Source: Xanthomonas sp. CFBP 8443
GTDB taxonomy: Bacteria; Pseudomonadota; Gammaproteobacteria; Xanthomonadales; Xanthomonadaceae
Direction: 5' to 3'
Assembly (NCBI RefSeq): GCF_025666195.1
Contig: NZ_CP102592.1
Coordinates: forward strand, 248,001-312,000
Length of the DNA stretch: 64,000 bases
Below are positions 11,599-20,774 of this stretch, piece after piece. The position numbers and the translations under genes were made by a program. Below the pieces are notes generated by a model. It ran no database searches, was not told where the DNA came from, and saw only the letters and a list, made by a program, of their open reading frames with translations. Position 1 is the first letter of the stretch. Every line of letters starts with the position of its first letter.

Positions 11599-11763
11599 AT
11601 GGCAGGCAAGCGTGACAAGATCCGTATGATTTCCTCGGCCGCCACCGGCCACTTCTACACCACGGACAAGAACAAGAAGAACACTCCGGGGAAGATGGAA
11701 ATGATGAAGTACGACCCGGTCGTGCGTAAGCACGTGATGTACAAGGAAGGCAAGATCAAGTGA
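11599..11763 (+). CDS. rpmG: 50S ribosomal protein L33
   Basis: This 54-aa protein begins [20 protein letters not shown] and ends in a Lys-rich tail ([18 protein letters not shown]), typical of L33. It lacks the CxxC pairs of the zinc-binding L33 type, so it is the zinc-independent form. AGGAG at 11585-11589 lies about nine bases before the ATG. It is co-transcribed with rpmB and followed by a terminator. Confidence 0.97.
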   Translation: MAGKRDKIRMISSAATGHFYTTDKNKKNTPGKMEMMKYDPVVRKHVMYKEGKIK

Positions 11764-11801
11764 TCGACTGATCGCTGGATCGCGTTTTCAGGTCGACACG
11801 G

Positions 11802-11825
11802 AACCCGCCGCAAGGCGGGTTTCGT
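11802..11825 (+). terminator. Rho-independent terminator of rpmBG
   Basis: The arms AACCCGCC and GGCGGGTT enclose a short GCAA-type loop, followed by TTCGT. It lies 38 bases after the rpmG stop. Confidence 0.8.
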
Positions 11826-11980
11826 GCGTCTGGGGTCCGCACATTTGTTCCGGCAGCAGGCCGTCGCCGCTGCGCGAGGCGGTCGCCCAACGCGCGTCGC
11901 CAATCGCGGCACCGCACGCGACGGTTGCGTTTGCCGCCGCAGCCCGCAGAATCGGGCGACTTGGCTTGCGAAGGGTCGCG

Positions 11981-13399
11981 ATGCTGCCGTTCTGGTTGGA
12001 AGGCACCTGGTTGCTGGCGTTGGACTGGCTGATCCGGCTGGTGGCGTTGCTGTGGATCCCCGCGCGGACCACGCCCGGCGCGGCGCGCAGCTGGTTGCTG
12101 CTGGTGGGCTTCGTGCCGGTGCTGGGACTGCCGCTGTACCTGCTGCTTGGCCATCCGTGGCTGTCGCGCGAGCGCATCCAGCGCCAGGCGCAGGCCTCGC
12201 AGGTGATCCGCGAGCAGCAGGTGCCGCTGACCGCGTTGCGCTGGACTCCGCCCGCCGATACCGCGATCGCCGAGGTGGTGCCGCTGATCGAGCGCCAGGG
12301 CGACTTCATGCCGACCCATGGCAACACGGTGGAGCTGCTGGACCGCTATGCGGTGTCGCTGCAGGCGCTGATCGACGACATCGACGCGGCCGTGGAGCGC
12401 GTGCATCTGCTGTACTACCTGATGTTCGACGACGCGGTCGGCGAGGCGGTCGTGGCCGCGTTGCTGCGCGCCGCCGCGCGCGGCGTGCGCTGCCGTCTGC
12501 TGCTCGATGCGCGCGGCGGCCGCCGCGGGCTGCACCGCTACCGCAAGCGCCTGCGCGCGGCGGGGGTCGAGGTGCAGGCGCTGCTGCCGGGCGGGCTGCG
12601 CTGGCGCCGCAGCGGGCGCATGGACCTGCGCAACCACCGCAAGATCGCGGTGATCGACAACCGCGTCGGCTACATCGGCTCGCAGAACCTGGCCGCGGCC
12701 GAGTTCGTGCGCGGCCACCCCAACCGCGAGCTGGTGGCGCGGGTGCAGGGGCCGGTGGTCGCGCACCTGGAGGCGGTGTTCGCCAGCGACTGGTTCATCG
12801 AGACCGGGCAGCGCCTGCGCGTGACCGAGGTCACCGCGGTGCACGGGGCCGACACCGCCACGCAACTGCTGCCCAGCGGCCCGGCCTATCCGTTCGAGAA
12901 CGCGCGCGATGCGGTCAATGCGCTGATCCACCTGGCGCGGCGGCGGATCGTGATGGTGACGCCGTACTTCGTGCCCGACGAGGCCACGCTCAGCGCGTTG
13001 CGTATCGCCGCGCTGTCCGGGGTGGACGTGCAGCTGATCCTGTCGGAGAGCAGCAACCAGCGGCTCACCGCCTGGGCGCAGGAGGCCTACTACGACGAAC
13101 TGCTGCGCAGCGGGGTCAAGATCGCGCTGTACCGGCCGTGCTTCCTGCACGCCAAGCACCTGAGCGTGGACGAGGGCATCGCCCTGGTCGGCTCGATCAA
13201 CCTGGACATCCGCTCCTTCGCGCTGAACGCGGAGATCGGCGTGCTGTGCTACAGCGCCGAGGTGGTGCAGCGGCTGCGCGTGGTGGAAGCCGAATACCTC
13301 GCAGATGCGCGCACGCTGTCGCTGGAAAGCTGGCGCAAGCGGCCGACATGGCGGCGCAGCCGCGAAGGCATCGCGCGCCTGGCCGATGCGTTGATGTGA
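11981..13399 (+). CDS. cls: Cardiolipin synthase (phospholipase D superfamily)
   Basis: This 472-aa protein has two N-terminal transmembrane segments (about residues 8-28 and 38-58) and two PLD catalytic motifs: HRK at 219-221 in NHRKIAVIDN, and HAK at 390-392 followed by SINLD. This is the ClsA-like layout, an inner-membrane enzyme that condenses phosphatidylglycerol molecules into cardiolipin. The ATG at 11981 is preferred (AAGGG just upstream); a TTG at 11966 is an alternative. It is monocistronic. A second, ClsB-type enzyme is encoded at 21734-22951. Confidence 0.9.
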   Translation: MLPFWLEGTWLLALDWLIRLVALLWIPARTTPGAARSWLLLVGFVPVLGLPLYLLLGHPWLSRERIQRQAQASQVIREQQVPLTALRWTPPADTAIAEVVPLIERQGDFMPTHGNTVELLDRYAVSLQALIDDIDAAVERVHLLYYLMFDDAVGEAVVAALLRAAARGVRCRLLLDARGGRRGLHRYRKRLRAAGVEVQALLPGGLRWRRSGRMDLRNHRKIAVIDNRVGYIGSQNLAAAEFVRGHPNRELVARVQGPVVAHLEAVFASDWFIETGQRLRVTEVTAVHGADTATQLLPSGPAYPFENARDAVNALIHLARRRIVMVTPYFVPDEATLSALRIAALSGVDVQLILSESSNQRLTAWAQEAYYDELLRSGVKIALYRPCFLHAKHLSVDEGIALVGSINLDIRSFALNAEIGVLCYSAEVVQRLRVVEAEYLADARTLSLESWRKRPTWRRSREGIARLADALM

Positions 13400-13503
13400 A
13401 CCGCGCACATGGACGTGACGGCATGATGTCGCCGCCATGCGCGATCTTTGTCGCGACATGCGCGATGGTTCTCAGCCGCAGGCCGAGCCGGCGAGGGCAT
13501 CCC

Positions 13504-13520
13504 TTACAATCGCCGGCATG
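13504..13520 (+). promoter_or_regulatory. -10-like box directly ahead of the start at 13518
   Basis: TACAAT at 13505-13510 lies only seven bases before the ATG at 13518, with no Shine-Dalgarno between. This geometry suggests a leaderless or nearly leaderless mRNA. No confident -35 was assigned. Confidence 0.45.
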
Positions 13521-14948
13521 AGCGAACTCCTGCCCACCGCGTCCGATGGCGACTGCGATTGCGATATCGCCATCGTCGGCGGCGGCGCGGCCGGCATCCT
13601 GGTCGCGTTGCAGCTGCTGCGACAGGCCACGCGCGCGCTGCGGCTGCAGCTGATCGAACCGCAGGCTGCGCTGGCGCAGGGCGTGGCCTATGCGACGCCA
13701 TGCGCGGAGCACCTGCTGAACGTGCCGGCCGGGCGCATGAGCGCCTTCGCCGAGCTGCCCGACGATTTCCTCGACTGGTTGCAGCAGCAGGCGCTGTATC
13801 CGGCGCTGCAGCGCGCCGCGCTGGCGCAGGCCTACGTGCAACGCCGCCACTACGCCGAGTACCTGCGCGCGCGCCTGACGCAGGCGCAGGCCGCAAGTCC
13901 GGCGCAGGTGCGGTGGCGGCAGGCGCGGGTGGTGGCGCTGGATCGCGACGATCGTGGCCAGGCGTTGCGGCTGCAGGACGGCACGACGCTGCGTGCGCAG
14001 GCGACGGTGCTGGCGCTGGGCAACAGCCTGCGTCCGCTGCCGGCGCGCGGCGCGTCCAGCCTGCCCGCGCAGGCGCGCGTGGACGCCTGGAACCACGCAC
14101 AGCTGCACGCGATCCCGCGCGAGGCCACGGTGTGCATCGTCGGCGCCGGCCTGAGCATGGTCGACAGCGTGCTGACCCTGCTCGCCAACGCGCATCGCGG
14201 CCCGGTCCACGTGATCTCGCGGCATGCCTTGCTGCCGCTGCCGCACGTCGCGCACGCCGACCATGCAGCGGCCGATTTCGACCCGCAACCGTTGCTGGCC
14301 TTGCCGTTGCGCCAGCGCCTGCGCGCGCTGCGCCGGCACGCGGCCGCGGCGCAGGCGCACGGCCTGCCGTGGCAGGGCGTGATGGACCGGCTGCGGCCGC
14401 TGGGCCAGGCGCTGTGGCAGTCGCTGTCGGCCACCGAGCAACGCCGTTTCCTGCGCCATGCGGTGCGCTACTGGGACGTGCACCGGCACCGCATCGCCGC
14501 ACCGGTCTTCGCTCAATTGCAGGCGATGCGCCAGGTCGGCCAGCTGCGCATGCACCGCGCGCGGCTGGACACGGTATTCCCGGTCGGCGCCTGCGTGCAG
14601 GTCAACGCGGTCGGTCCCGACGGCCTGGCGCTGCAACTGGACGCCCATTACCTGGTCAACGCCACTGGTGTGGAACTGCGCGCGCAGACCATGCGCAGCC
14701 CGCTGCTGCACCAGCTGCTGGGCTGCGGCCACGCCATGCCCGGCCCACACGGCATCGGCGTCGCCACCGCGCCCGACGGCGCCCTGCTCGACGCCGACGG
14801 CCACGCCGATGCGCGCATCCGCGTGCTCGGCAGCCTGCGCATCGGCAGCCTGTGGGAAAGCCTGGCGATCCCGGAACTGCGCGTGCAGGCGCAGCAGCAG
14901 GCGCAGGCGTTGTTGTGCGAACTGCCGGCCAATCCCGACGCGCAATGA
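13518..14948 (+). CDS. FAD/NAD(P)-binding protein (NAD_binding_9 type oxidoreductase)
   Basis: This 476-aa flavoprotein has an N-terminal dinucleotide-binding motif (IAIVGGGAAGI, about residues 16-26) and a second Rossmann-type motif VCIVGAGLSMVDS near residue 211. LNVPAGRMSAF and the NATGVE segment are typical of the family of FAD-dependent oxidoreductases annotated as hydroxyacylglutathione-hydrolase-like or siderophore-monooxygenase-like proteins. The reaction is unknown. The start at 13518 is chosen because a -10-like box sits just ahead of it; the frame is open to 13437. It is a single gene, followed by a REP at 15001. Confidence 0.75.
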   Translation: MSELLPTASDGDCDCDIAIVGGGAAGILVALQLLRQATRALRLQLIEPQAALAQGVAYATPCAEHLLNVPAGRMSAFAELPDDFLDWLQQQALYPALQRAALAQAYVQRRHYAEYLRARLTQAQAASPAQVRWRQARVVALDRDDRGQALRLQDGTTLRAQATVLALGNSLRPLPARGASSLPAQARVDAWNHAQLHAIPREATVCIVGAGLSMVDSVLTLLANAHRGPVHVISRHALLPLPHVAHADHAAADFDPQPLLALPLRQRLRALRRHAAAAQAHGLPWQGVMDRLRPLGQALWQSLSATEQRRFLRHAVRYWDVHRHRIAAPVFAQLQAMRQVGQLRMHRARLDTVFPVGACVQVNAVGPDGLALQLDAHYLVNATGVELRAQTMRSPLLHQLLGCGHAMPGPHGIGVATAPDGALLDADGHADARIRVLGSLRIGSLWESLAIPELRVQAQQQAQALLCELPANPDAQ

Positions 14949-15000
14949 CGGCATGCCGGGCTGCCGTTGTGGCGCCCAAGCGCTGCAGGCAGACGCGTCA

Positions 15001-15025
15001 CTGTAGGAGCGGCTTCAGCCGCGAC
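15001..15025 (+). repeat. Single REP element
   Basis: A forward REP with the GTAGGAGCGGCTTCAGCC core lies between the convergent oxidoreductase and MFS genes. Confidence 0.85.
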
Positions 15026-15047
15026 AAGCGTTACCAGTGATGCCTGT

Positions 15048-16571
15048 CTAGGCCCTGGCCTCCACGGAATGTCGCGTCGTCCGCCCCAGCAGCAGGTAGA
15101 TCGCGACCGCCGACATCGCCGTGATCGCCGCCAGCGTCCGCGCCAGCACCGCGAACCCGTCGGCATAGGCGTGGCGCAACTGCGCCATGGATGCGGCGCT
15201 GCCCGCATGCGCGGCTTGCGCCAGGTCGCCCGCGGCCAGGCGTTGCGCGGTCTCGGCCAACGCGGCGCTGGTCGTCGCCGGCGCCGTGGCCGCCAGCTGC
15301 CACTGGATCAGTCCGGCCAGCAACGCGGCCACGCTCGCCAGTGCGATGCCTTCGCCGGCCACGCGCAAGGTGCCGAAGATGCCGGCCGCCATGCCGGCGC
15401 GTTCCTTCGGCACCACGCTGACCGACAGTGCGTCCATCAGTCCCCATGGCAGCGCGGTGCCGGCGCCGATCAGCAACAGTGCCGGCAGCGCCTGCGCGGG
15501 AGGGCGTGCGCTCAGCCAGTACAGCCCGACAGCGGCCAAGGCCAACCCCGCCGCGGACAGCAGGCCCGGGGCGATGCGCTGCGCCAGCGCCGCCGCCACG
15601 CGCGGCACCACCAGCATCGGCGCCGACAGCGCCAACAGGGTCAGCCCGGCGTCGCTGGCGCGCTGGCCGTCCACCCCGATCAGCCGCAACGGCAGCAGCA
15701 CCAGCAGCACCACATAGCTGTAGCAGGTCGCCACCGGCAGCAGTTGCACGCCGACGAAGCGGCGGTAGCGGAACAGGCTCAGATCCAGCATCGGCCGATG
15801 ACAGCGCCGCTCGATCCGCACGAAGCCGAGCAACAGCGCCGCCGCGGCGCCCAGCAGGGCCAGGGTCGGCACACTGTGCCAGCCGCTGTGCGGCCCCTGG
15901 ATCAGCGCGGCGGTGAACGCTGCCAGCGCCGCGCTGAAGCACAGCGCGCCGGCGCGGTCGGCCGGTCCCGGGGCGGGATCGCGCGACTCGCGCAGGCAGC
16001 GCGCGCCGACCGCCCAGGCGAGCGCGGCCAGCGCGGCCAGGCCGAAGAAGATCGCGCGCCAGCCGACGTGTTCGATCAGCACGCCGGCCGCCAGCGGGCC
16101 GAACGCCAGGCCGGTGCCGAAGGTGGTGCCGAGCAGGCTGAACGCACGCGCCCGCGCGACGCCGTCGTACAGCTGCGCCAGCGCCGCGGTGCCGCCGGCC
16201 AGCGCGGCGGCCGCGCCCACGCCCTGCAGCGCCCGCAGCAGATCGATCGCCACCACCGAGCCGGCCAGGCCGACGCCCAGCGAGGCGGCGGCGAACAGGC
16301 CCAGCCCACCCAGGAACACGCGCTTGCGGCCATGCCGGTCGGCCAGGGCGCCGGCGGCGAGCAGCAGGCTGCCGAAGCTGAGCATGAAGGCATTGGTGAT
16401 CCAGGCCAGCGCCAGCGCGCTGCCGCCCAGCGCTGCGCCGATCGCCGGCGTGGCGACCGCGCCGCCGGAGAAGTTCAGCGGCAAGGCCAGGGCGGCCAGG
16501 CACACCGCGGCGAGTGCGGCGCCGCGTCGTGCGGGAGCTGCTGGGGAGGAAACGGAGGAGCGGAGGGTCAT
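15048..16571 (-). CDS. MFS transporter (DHA2-like, about 14 helices)
   Basis: This 507-aa inner-membrane protein has many hydrophobic segments. The motif DRHGRKRVF after helix 2 is the MFS loop 2-3 signature, and the length fits 14-helix drug:proton antiporters of the EmrB/QacA type. The gene is divergent from a LysR regulator with only 117 bases between them, a classic regulator-target pair. It probably exports a toxic compound, but the substrate is unknown. Confidence 0.85.
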   Translation of the reverse strand: MTLRSSVSSPAAPARRGAALAAVCLAALALPLNFSGGAVATPAIGAALGGSALALAWITNAFMLSFGSLLLAAGALADRHGRKRVFLGGLGLFAAASLGVGLAGSVVAIDLLRALQGVGAAAALAGGTAALAQLYDGVARARAFSLLGTTFGTGLAFGPLAAGVLIEHVGWRAIFFGLAALAALAWAVGARCLRESRDPAPGPADRAGALCFSAALAAFTAALIQGPHSGWHSVPTLALLGAAAALLLGFVRIERRCHRPMLDLSLFRYRRFVGVQLLPVATCYSYVVLLVLLPLRLIGVDGQRASDAGLTLLALSAPMLVVPRVAAALAQRIAPGLLSAAGLALAAVGLYWLSARPPAQALPALLLIGAGTALPWGLMDALSVSVVPKERAGMAAGIFGTLRVAGEGIALASVAALLAGLIQWQLAATAPATTSAALAETAQRLAAGDLAQAAHAGSAASMAQLRHAYADGFAVLARTLAAITAMSAVAIYLLLGRTTRHSVEARA

Positions 16572-16688
16572 CGCGAGCGGCTCGGCCGGCGGCTGCCGGG
16601 ATCGCGACTAGAGATAACGTGGCAGGAGTCACCGAAAAAGGCCGCCGATCTCCATGGATAGCGGAGAAGAATTCCGTAATATCCCTGT
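16572..16688. promoter_or_regulatory. Divergent promoter region, MFS / LysR
   Basis: This 117-base intergenic region is less GC-rich than its flanks. An inverted repeat TCTCC-N9-GGAGA lies at 16649-16667, close to the lysR start, and is a possible operator. The MFS and LysR promoters must both lie here. Confidence 0.45.
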
Positions 16689-17570
16689 ATGGATCGTTTG
16701 ACCGGCATCGTCGCCTTCGTCCGCGCCGCCGAACAGCTGAGTTTCGTCGGTGCCGGCCGCGTGCTCGGCATCTCGGCGTCGGCGGTGGGCAAGAGCGTGG
16801 CCGCGCTGGAGCGCGAACTGGGCGTGCGCCTGCTACAGCGGACCACCCGGCGCATCGCGCTGACCGCCGAAGGGCGGCTGTTCTTCGAGCGCTGCCAGCG
16901 CGTGCTGGAGGAACTGCGCGAGGCCGAGAGCGTGCTGGCGCAGACGCTGCAGGCGCCGCGCGGGTTGCTGCGGCTGGGCCTGCCGACCATCGGCTACCGC
17001 TTCCTGCTGCCGCTGCTGCCCGCGTTCCACGAGCGCTATCCCGAGGTGGAGCTGGAACTGGAATTCGACGACCGCCTGGTCGACGTGGTCGAGCGCGGCC
17101 TGGATGCGGTGATCCGCAGCGGCACGCAGGCCGATTCGAGCCTGATGTCGCGGCGCCTGGGGCCGTTCCGCTTCTGCATCTGCGCCGCGCCGGACTACCT
17201 GCGCCGCCGCGGCGTGCCGCAGACGCCGGCGCAGCTGGCCGCGCACGACACCCTGCGCTTCCGTTTTCCCACCACCGGCAAGCTGCACGAGTGGCCCTTG
17301 TCCACGCCGGCGCCGCTGCCGCGGGCGGTCCTGACCTGCAACAACATGGAAGCGCTGCGCGCGGCGGCGATCGGCGGCATGGGCATCGGCTGCATGCCGG
17401 AGTTCCTGGCCCGCGAGGCGCTGGCCGACGGCCGCCTGCAGGCGCTGCTCGATGCCGAGTTGAACGACAGCGGCCAGTTCTTCGTGTTGTGGCCGTCCAG
17501 CCGGCAACTGTCGCCGAAGCTGCGCGCGTTCGTGGATTTCGTGGCCGAACGCCTGTTCCCGGCGGCTTGA
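16689..17570 (+). CDS. LysR family transcriptional regulator
   Basis: This 293-aa protein is a normal LTTR length. The N-terminal winged helix-turn-helix spans about residues 5-62 (SFVGAGRVLGISASAVGKSVAALERELGVRLL shortened to its key pattern: A-x-x-L-x-x-S-x-S-A-V). The substrate-binding domain follows from about residue 90. The pattern RTTRRIALTAEGRLFFERC is typical of the CrgA/AaeR-like subgroup. It is expected to control the divergent MFS transporter and itself; the effector is unknown. Confidence 0.9.
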   Translation: MDRLTGIVAFVRAAEQLSFVGAGRVLGISASAVGKSVAALERELGVRLLQRTTRRIALTAEGRLFFERCQRVLEELREAESVLAQTLQAPRGLLRLGLPTIGYRFLLPLLPAFHERYPEVELELEFDDRLVDVVERGLDAVIRSGTQADSSLMSRRLGPFRFCICAAPDYLRRRGVPQTPAQLAAHDTLRFRFPTTGKLHEWPLSTPAPLPRAVLTCNNMEALRAAAIGGMGIGCMPEFLAREALADGRLQALLDAELNDSGQFFVLWPSSRQLSPKLRAFVDFVAERLFPAA

Positions 17571-17648
17571 CCGCGCGCTGGCGAACTTTTTGCGGCGCCG
17601 CGTCCGCCGTCGCAGCCGATGCGCCGCCGCAACCGGTAAAATGTCCGG

Positions 17649-19850
17649 GTGGATGTCTCCCATTTGCTCGATGATCTGAACCCCGCCCAGCGCGAGGCCG
17701 TCTCCGCACCGTCCGGCCATTACCTGGTCCTGGCCGGCGCCGGGTCCGGCAAGACGCGCGTGCTCACCCACCGCATCGCCTGGCTCAACGAAGTCCACGG
17801 CGTGCCGGTGCACGGCATCTTCGCGGTCACCTTCACCAACAAGGCGGCCGGCGAGATGCGCCACCGCACCGACCTGCAGCTGCGCAACGGCAGCCGCGGC
17901 ATGTGGATCGGCACCTTCCACGGCCTGGCGCACCGCCTGCTGCGGCTGCACTGGCAGGACGCGAAGTTGCCGGAAAGCTTCCAGGTGCTCGACTCCGACG
18001 ACCAGCTGCGGCTGGTCAAGCGCGTCGTGCAGCAGCTGGAGCTGGACGAGGGCAAGTTCCCGCCCAAGCAGATCGTGTGGTGGATCAACCAGCAGAAGGA
18101 CGAGGGCCGGCGCGCACAGCACATCCAGCCCGAGCCGCGCGACGAGTGGACCACCACCCTGCGCAGCGCCTACGCGCTGTACCAGGAGCGCTGCGACCGG
18201 GCGGGCCTGGTCGATTTCGCCGAGCTGCTGCTGCGCGCGCACGAACTGCTGCGCGACAACCCGGCGCTGCTGGCGCACTACCGCAGCCGCTTCGGCGAGA
18301 TCCTGGTCGACGAGTTCCAGGACACCAACGCCATCCAGTACGCGTTCGTGCGCGTGCTCGCCGGCGACAGCGGGCGCGTGTTCGTGGTCGGCGACGACGA
18401 CCAGGCGATCTACGGCTGGCGCGGCGCCAAGGTCGAGAACGTGCAGCGCTTCCTGAAGGATTTCCCGAACGCGCAGACCATCCGCCTGGAGCAGAACTAC
18501 CGTTCCAGCGCCAACATCCTCAACGCCGCCAACGCGGTGATCGCGCACAACCCGGACCGCATCGGCAAGCAGCTGTGGACCGATTCGGGCGACGGCGACC
18601 CGATCGACCTGTACGCGGCCTACAACGAGATCGACGAGGCGCGCTACGTGGTCGAGCGCGTGCGCCAGTGGGTGCGCGACGGCGGCAGCTACAGCGAGGC
18701 GGCGGTGCTCTACCGCAGCAACGCGCAGTCGCGCGCGTTCGAAGAATCGCTGATCGCCGAACAGGTGCCGTACCGCGTCTACGGCGGCATGCGCTTCTTC
18801 GAGCGCGCCGAAATCAAGGACACCCTGGCCTACCTGCGGCTGGTCGCCAACCGCGCCGACGACGCGGCGTTCGAGCGCGCGGTGAACACCCCCACCCGCG
18901 GCATCGGCGACCGCACCCTGGACGAAGTGCGGCGCCTGGCACGCGCGCAGTCGCTGTCGTTGTGGGCCGCCGCGCAGCAGGCCGCGCAACAGGGCGGCGA
19001 CCTCGCCGCGCGGGCGCGCAACGCCCTGGCGCAGTTCCTGGGCCTGATCGAGCAGCTGTCCGCCGAGGTGGCCGGGCTGCCGCTGCCCGAGCAGATCGAT
19101 CAGGTGCTGGCGCGCTCGGCGTTGCGCGACCACTGGAGCAAGGAAAGCCGCGGCGGGCTGGATTCGGAATCGCGCACCGACAACCTCGACGAACTGGTCT
19201 CGGTGGCCTCGCGCTTCGTGCGCGCCGACGGCGACGAGGACGCCGACGAAGGCCGCCAGGCGATGACCGAGCTGGTCGCGTTCCTGGCCTACGCCTCGCT
19301 GGAGGCCGGCGAAGGCCAGGCCCAGGCCGGCGAGGACGGCGTGCAGCTGATGACGCTGCATTCGGCCAAGGGCCTGGAATTCCCGCTGGTGTTCCTGGCC
19401 GGCATGGAAGACGGCCTGTTCCCCAGCGCGCGTTCGCTGGAGGAGAGCGGGCGGCTGGAGGAAGAGCGGCGCCTGGCCTACGTCGGCATCACCCGCGCCC
19501 GCCACAAGCTGGTGCTCAGCTATGCCGAGTCGCGGCGCATCCACGGCCAGGACAACTACAACGTGCCCTCGCGCTTCCTGCGCGAGATCCCGCGCGAGCT
19601 GCTGCACGAAGTGCGGCCGAAGGTACAGGTGTCGCGCAGCGCCTCACTCGGCGCGCAACGCAACCTCGGCCACAGCGTCATCGAGGCGCCGGCGATCAAG
19701 CTCGGCGCCAACGTGCAGCACCCCAAGTTCGGCGGCGGCGTGGTCGTCGACTACGAGGGCAGCGGCGCCCACGCGCGCGTGCAGGTGCAGTTCGACGAAG
19801 TCGGCGCGAAGTGGCTGGTGATGGCGTACGCGAATCTGACGGTGATCTAA
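17649..19850 (+). CDS. uvrD: DNA helicase II (UvrD/PcrA, superfamily 1A)
   Basis: This 733-aa 3'-5' helicase acts in nucleotide excision and mismatch repair. Motif I GAGSGKT is at residues 30-36, motif II VDEFQDTN near residue 221, and motif III DDDQAIYGWRGA follows. The helicase motifs continue with TLHSAKGLEFPLVF and VGITRAR. The C-terminal Tudor-like segment (VQHPKFGGGVVVDYEG) is typical of UvrD. It starts at GTG 17649, with TAAAAT at 17637-17642 so close that the message may be leaderless. It is a single gene and full length. Confidence 0.95.
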   Translation: MDVSHLLDDLNPAQREAVSAPSGHYLVLAGAGSGKTRVLTHRIAWLNEVHGVPVHGIFAVTFTNKAAGEMRHRTDLQLRNGSRGMWIGTFHGLAHRLLRLHWQDAKLPESFQVLDSDDQLRLVKRVVQQLELDEGKFPPKQIVWWINQQKDEGRRAQHIQPEPRDEWTTTLRSAYALYQERCDRAGLVDFAELLLRAHELLRDNPALLAHYRSRFGEILVDEFQDTNAIQYAFVRVLAGDSGRVFVVGDDDQAIYGWRGAKVENVQRFLKDFPNAQTIRLEQNYRSSANILNAANAVIAHNPDRIGKQLWTDSGDGDPIDLYAAYNEIDEARYVVERVRQWVRDGGSYSEAAVLYRSNAQSRAFEESLIAEQVPYRVYGGMRFFERAEIKDTLAYLRLVANRADDAAFERAVNTPTRGIGDRTLDEVRRLARAQSLSLWAAAQQAAQQGGDLAARARNALAQFLGLIEQLSAEVAGLPLPEQIDQVLARSALRDHWSKESRGGLDSESRTDNLDELVSVASRFVRADGDEDADEGRQAMTELVAFLAYASLEAGEGQAQAGEDGVQLMTLHSAKGLEFPLVFLAGMEDGLFPSARSLEESGRLEEERRLAYVGITRARHKLVLSYAESRRIHGQDNYNVPSRFLREIPRELLHEVRPKVQVSRSASLGAQRNLGHSVIEAPAIKLGANVQHPKFGGGVVVDYEGSGAHARVQVQFDEVGAKWLVMAYANLTVI

Positions 19851-19962
19851 CGGGCTGGACGCTTGCCGCTCCGCTGGCGCCAGGGCGGCGACTGCATTGC
19901 CGCCTGCTCATGCATGGCGCGCGGCATCCCCCGGCGAACGCAGTCGCTCACTCTCCGGCTTC

Positions 19963-20250
19963 GGAAACAGTCGGGACTGAGGCTCCTCCTACGGTGCATC
20001 CAGCCACCTCGCCGCAAGCCCGTGTAGGAGCGGCTTCAGCCGCGACGAACGAAGCCATGCAGACCCCAGCCTTGGAAACAGTCGGGACTGAAGTCCCTCC
20101 TGCAGTGCCCCAGCCACCTCGTCGCAAGCCCCTTGTGGGAGCGACTTCAGTCGCGACGAACGACGCCACGCAGCATCCGGTTTCGGAGCCTCGGGCTGAA
20201 GGCCTTCCCGCAGCGCGCAGTGCATCCGGCAAGCCCGTCGCAAGTCCTCG
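19963..20250. repeat. 111-bp tandem repeat array carrying REP-like elements
   Basis: Units start at 19963 and 20074 (both GGAAACAGTCGGGACTGA) and at 20185 (diverged, GGAGCCTCGGGCTGAAGGCC), an exact 111-base period. Each full unit holds a forward REP: canonical at 20032-20046, altered at 20133-20157 (GGGAGCGACTTCAGTCGC). In the altered one, compensating changes keep the palindrome. The 19851-20322 interval between uvrD and the VOC gene holds no gene that I can support. Confidence 0.8.
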
Positions 20251-20322
20251 CCGACGACGTGACAGTGGCAACAGAGTGGTATCCGAATGTCCGGCGTTCT
20301 TCGGCCCACCACGGATGCGCCA

Positions 20323-20709
20323 TCACTGCCCCGCAGGCGGTTCCCAAAGCTCCACCTTGTTGCCTTCCGGATCGATGACCCAGGCGAATTTCCCGTATTC
20401 GGAATCGTCCACGCGATCGAGCACGTTGCAGCCTTCCTCGCGCAATACCTGGACCAGCGCGTGCAGATCGTCCACCCGGTAATTGATCATGAAGGGCGCC
20501 GTGCTGGGCGCGAATTGCTCGCCTTGCGCCGAGCCGATCGACCAGATGGTGCTGCCGGCGAGCGGCTCGCCCGCGGCGTCGGTCCAGGCGAACGCGGTGC
20601 CGCCCCATGCCTGCACATCGATGCCCAGATGGCGCTTGTACCAGGCCTGCAGCGCCGCAGCGTCGTTGGCCTTGAAGAAGATGCCGCCAATGCCGGTGAC
20701 GCGCTTCAT
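20323..20709 (-). CDS. VOC-family (glyoxalase/bleomycin-resistance-like) protein
   Basis: This 128-aa protein has one vicinal-oxygen-chelate module: an N-terminal half (GIGGIFFKANDAAALQAWYKRHLGI) and a C-terminal half ending VIDPEGNKVELWEP, the usual end of VOC domains with a metal-binding Glu. The start at 20709 follows a GAAGGA Shine-Dalgarno. VOC proteins include lyases, dioxygenases and resistance proteins; the substrate is unknown. It is not part of the neighbouring ybhN operon in an obvious way (66-base gap). Confidence 0.85.
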   Translation of the reverse strand: MKRVTGIGGIFFKANDAAALQAWYKRHLGIDVQAWGGTAFAWTDAAGEPLAGSTIWSIGSAQGEQFAPSTAPFMINYRVDDLHALVQVLREEGCNVLDRVDDSEYGKFAWVIDPEGNKVELWEPPAGQ

Positions 20710-20774
20710 GTCATGGTGTCCTTCGCCGATGCATGCGCGCGACGCTATCACCCGGGGTCCTCTGCCAACAAGCG

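Noticed and set aside
19963..20250. CRISPR array
   Set aside because: The period is 111 bp, only two to three units are present, and there are no variable spacers or cas genes; it is a REP-bearing tandem repeat.
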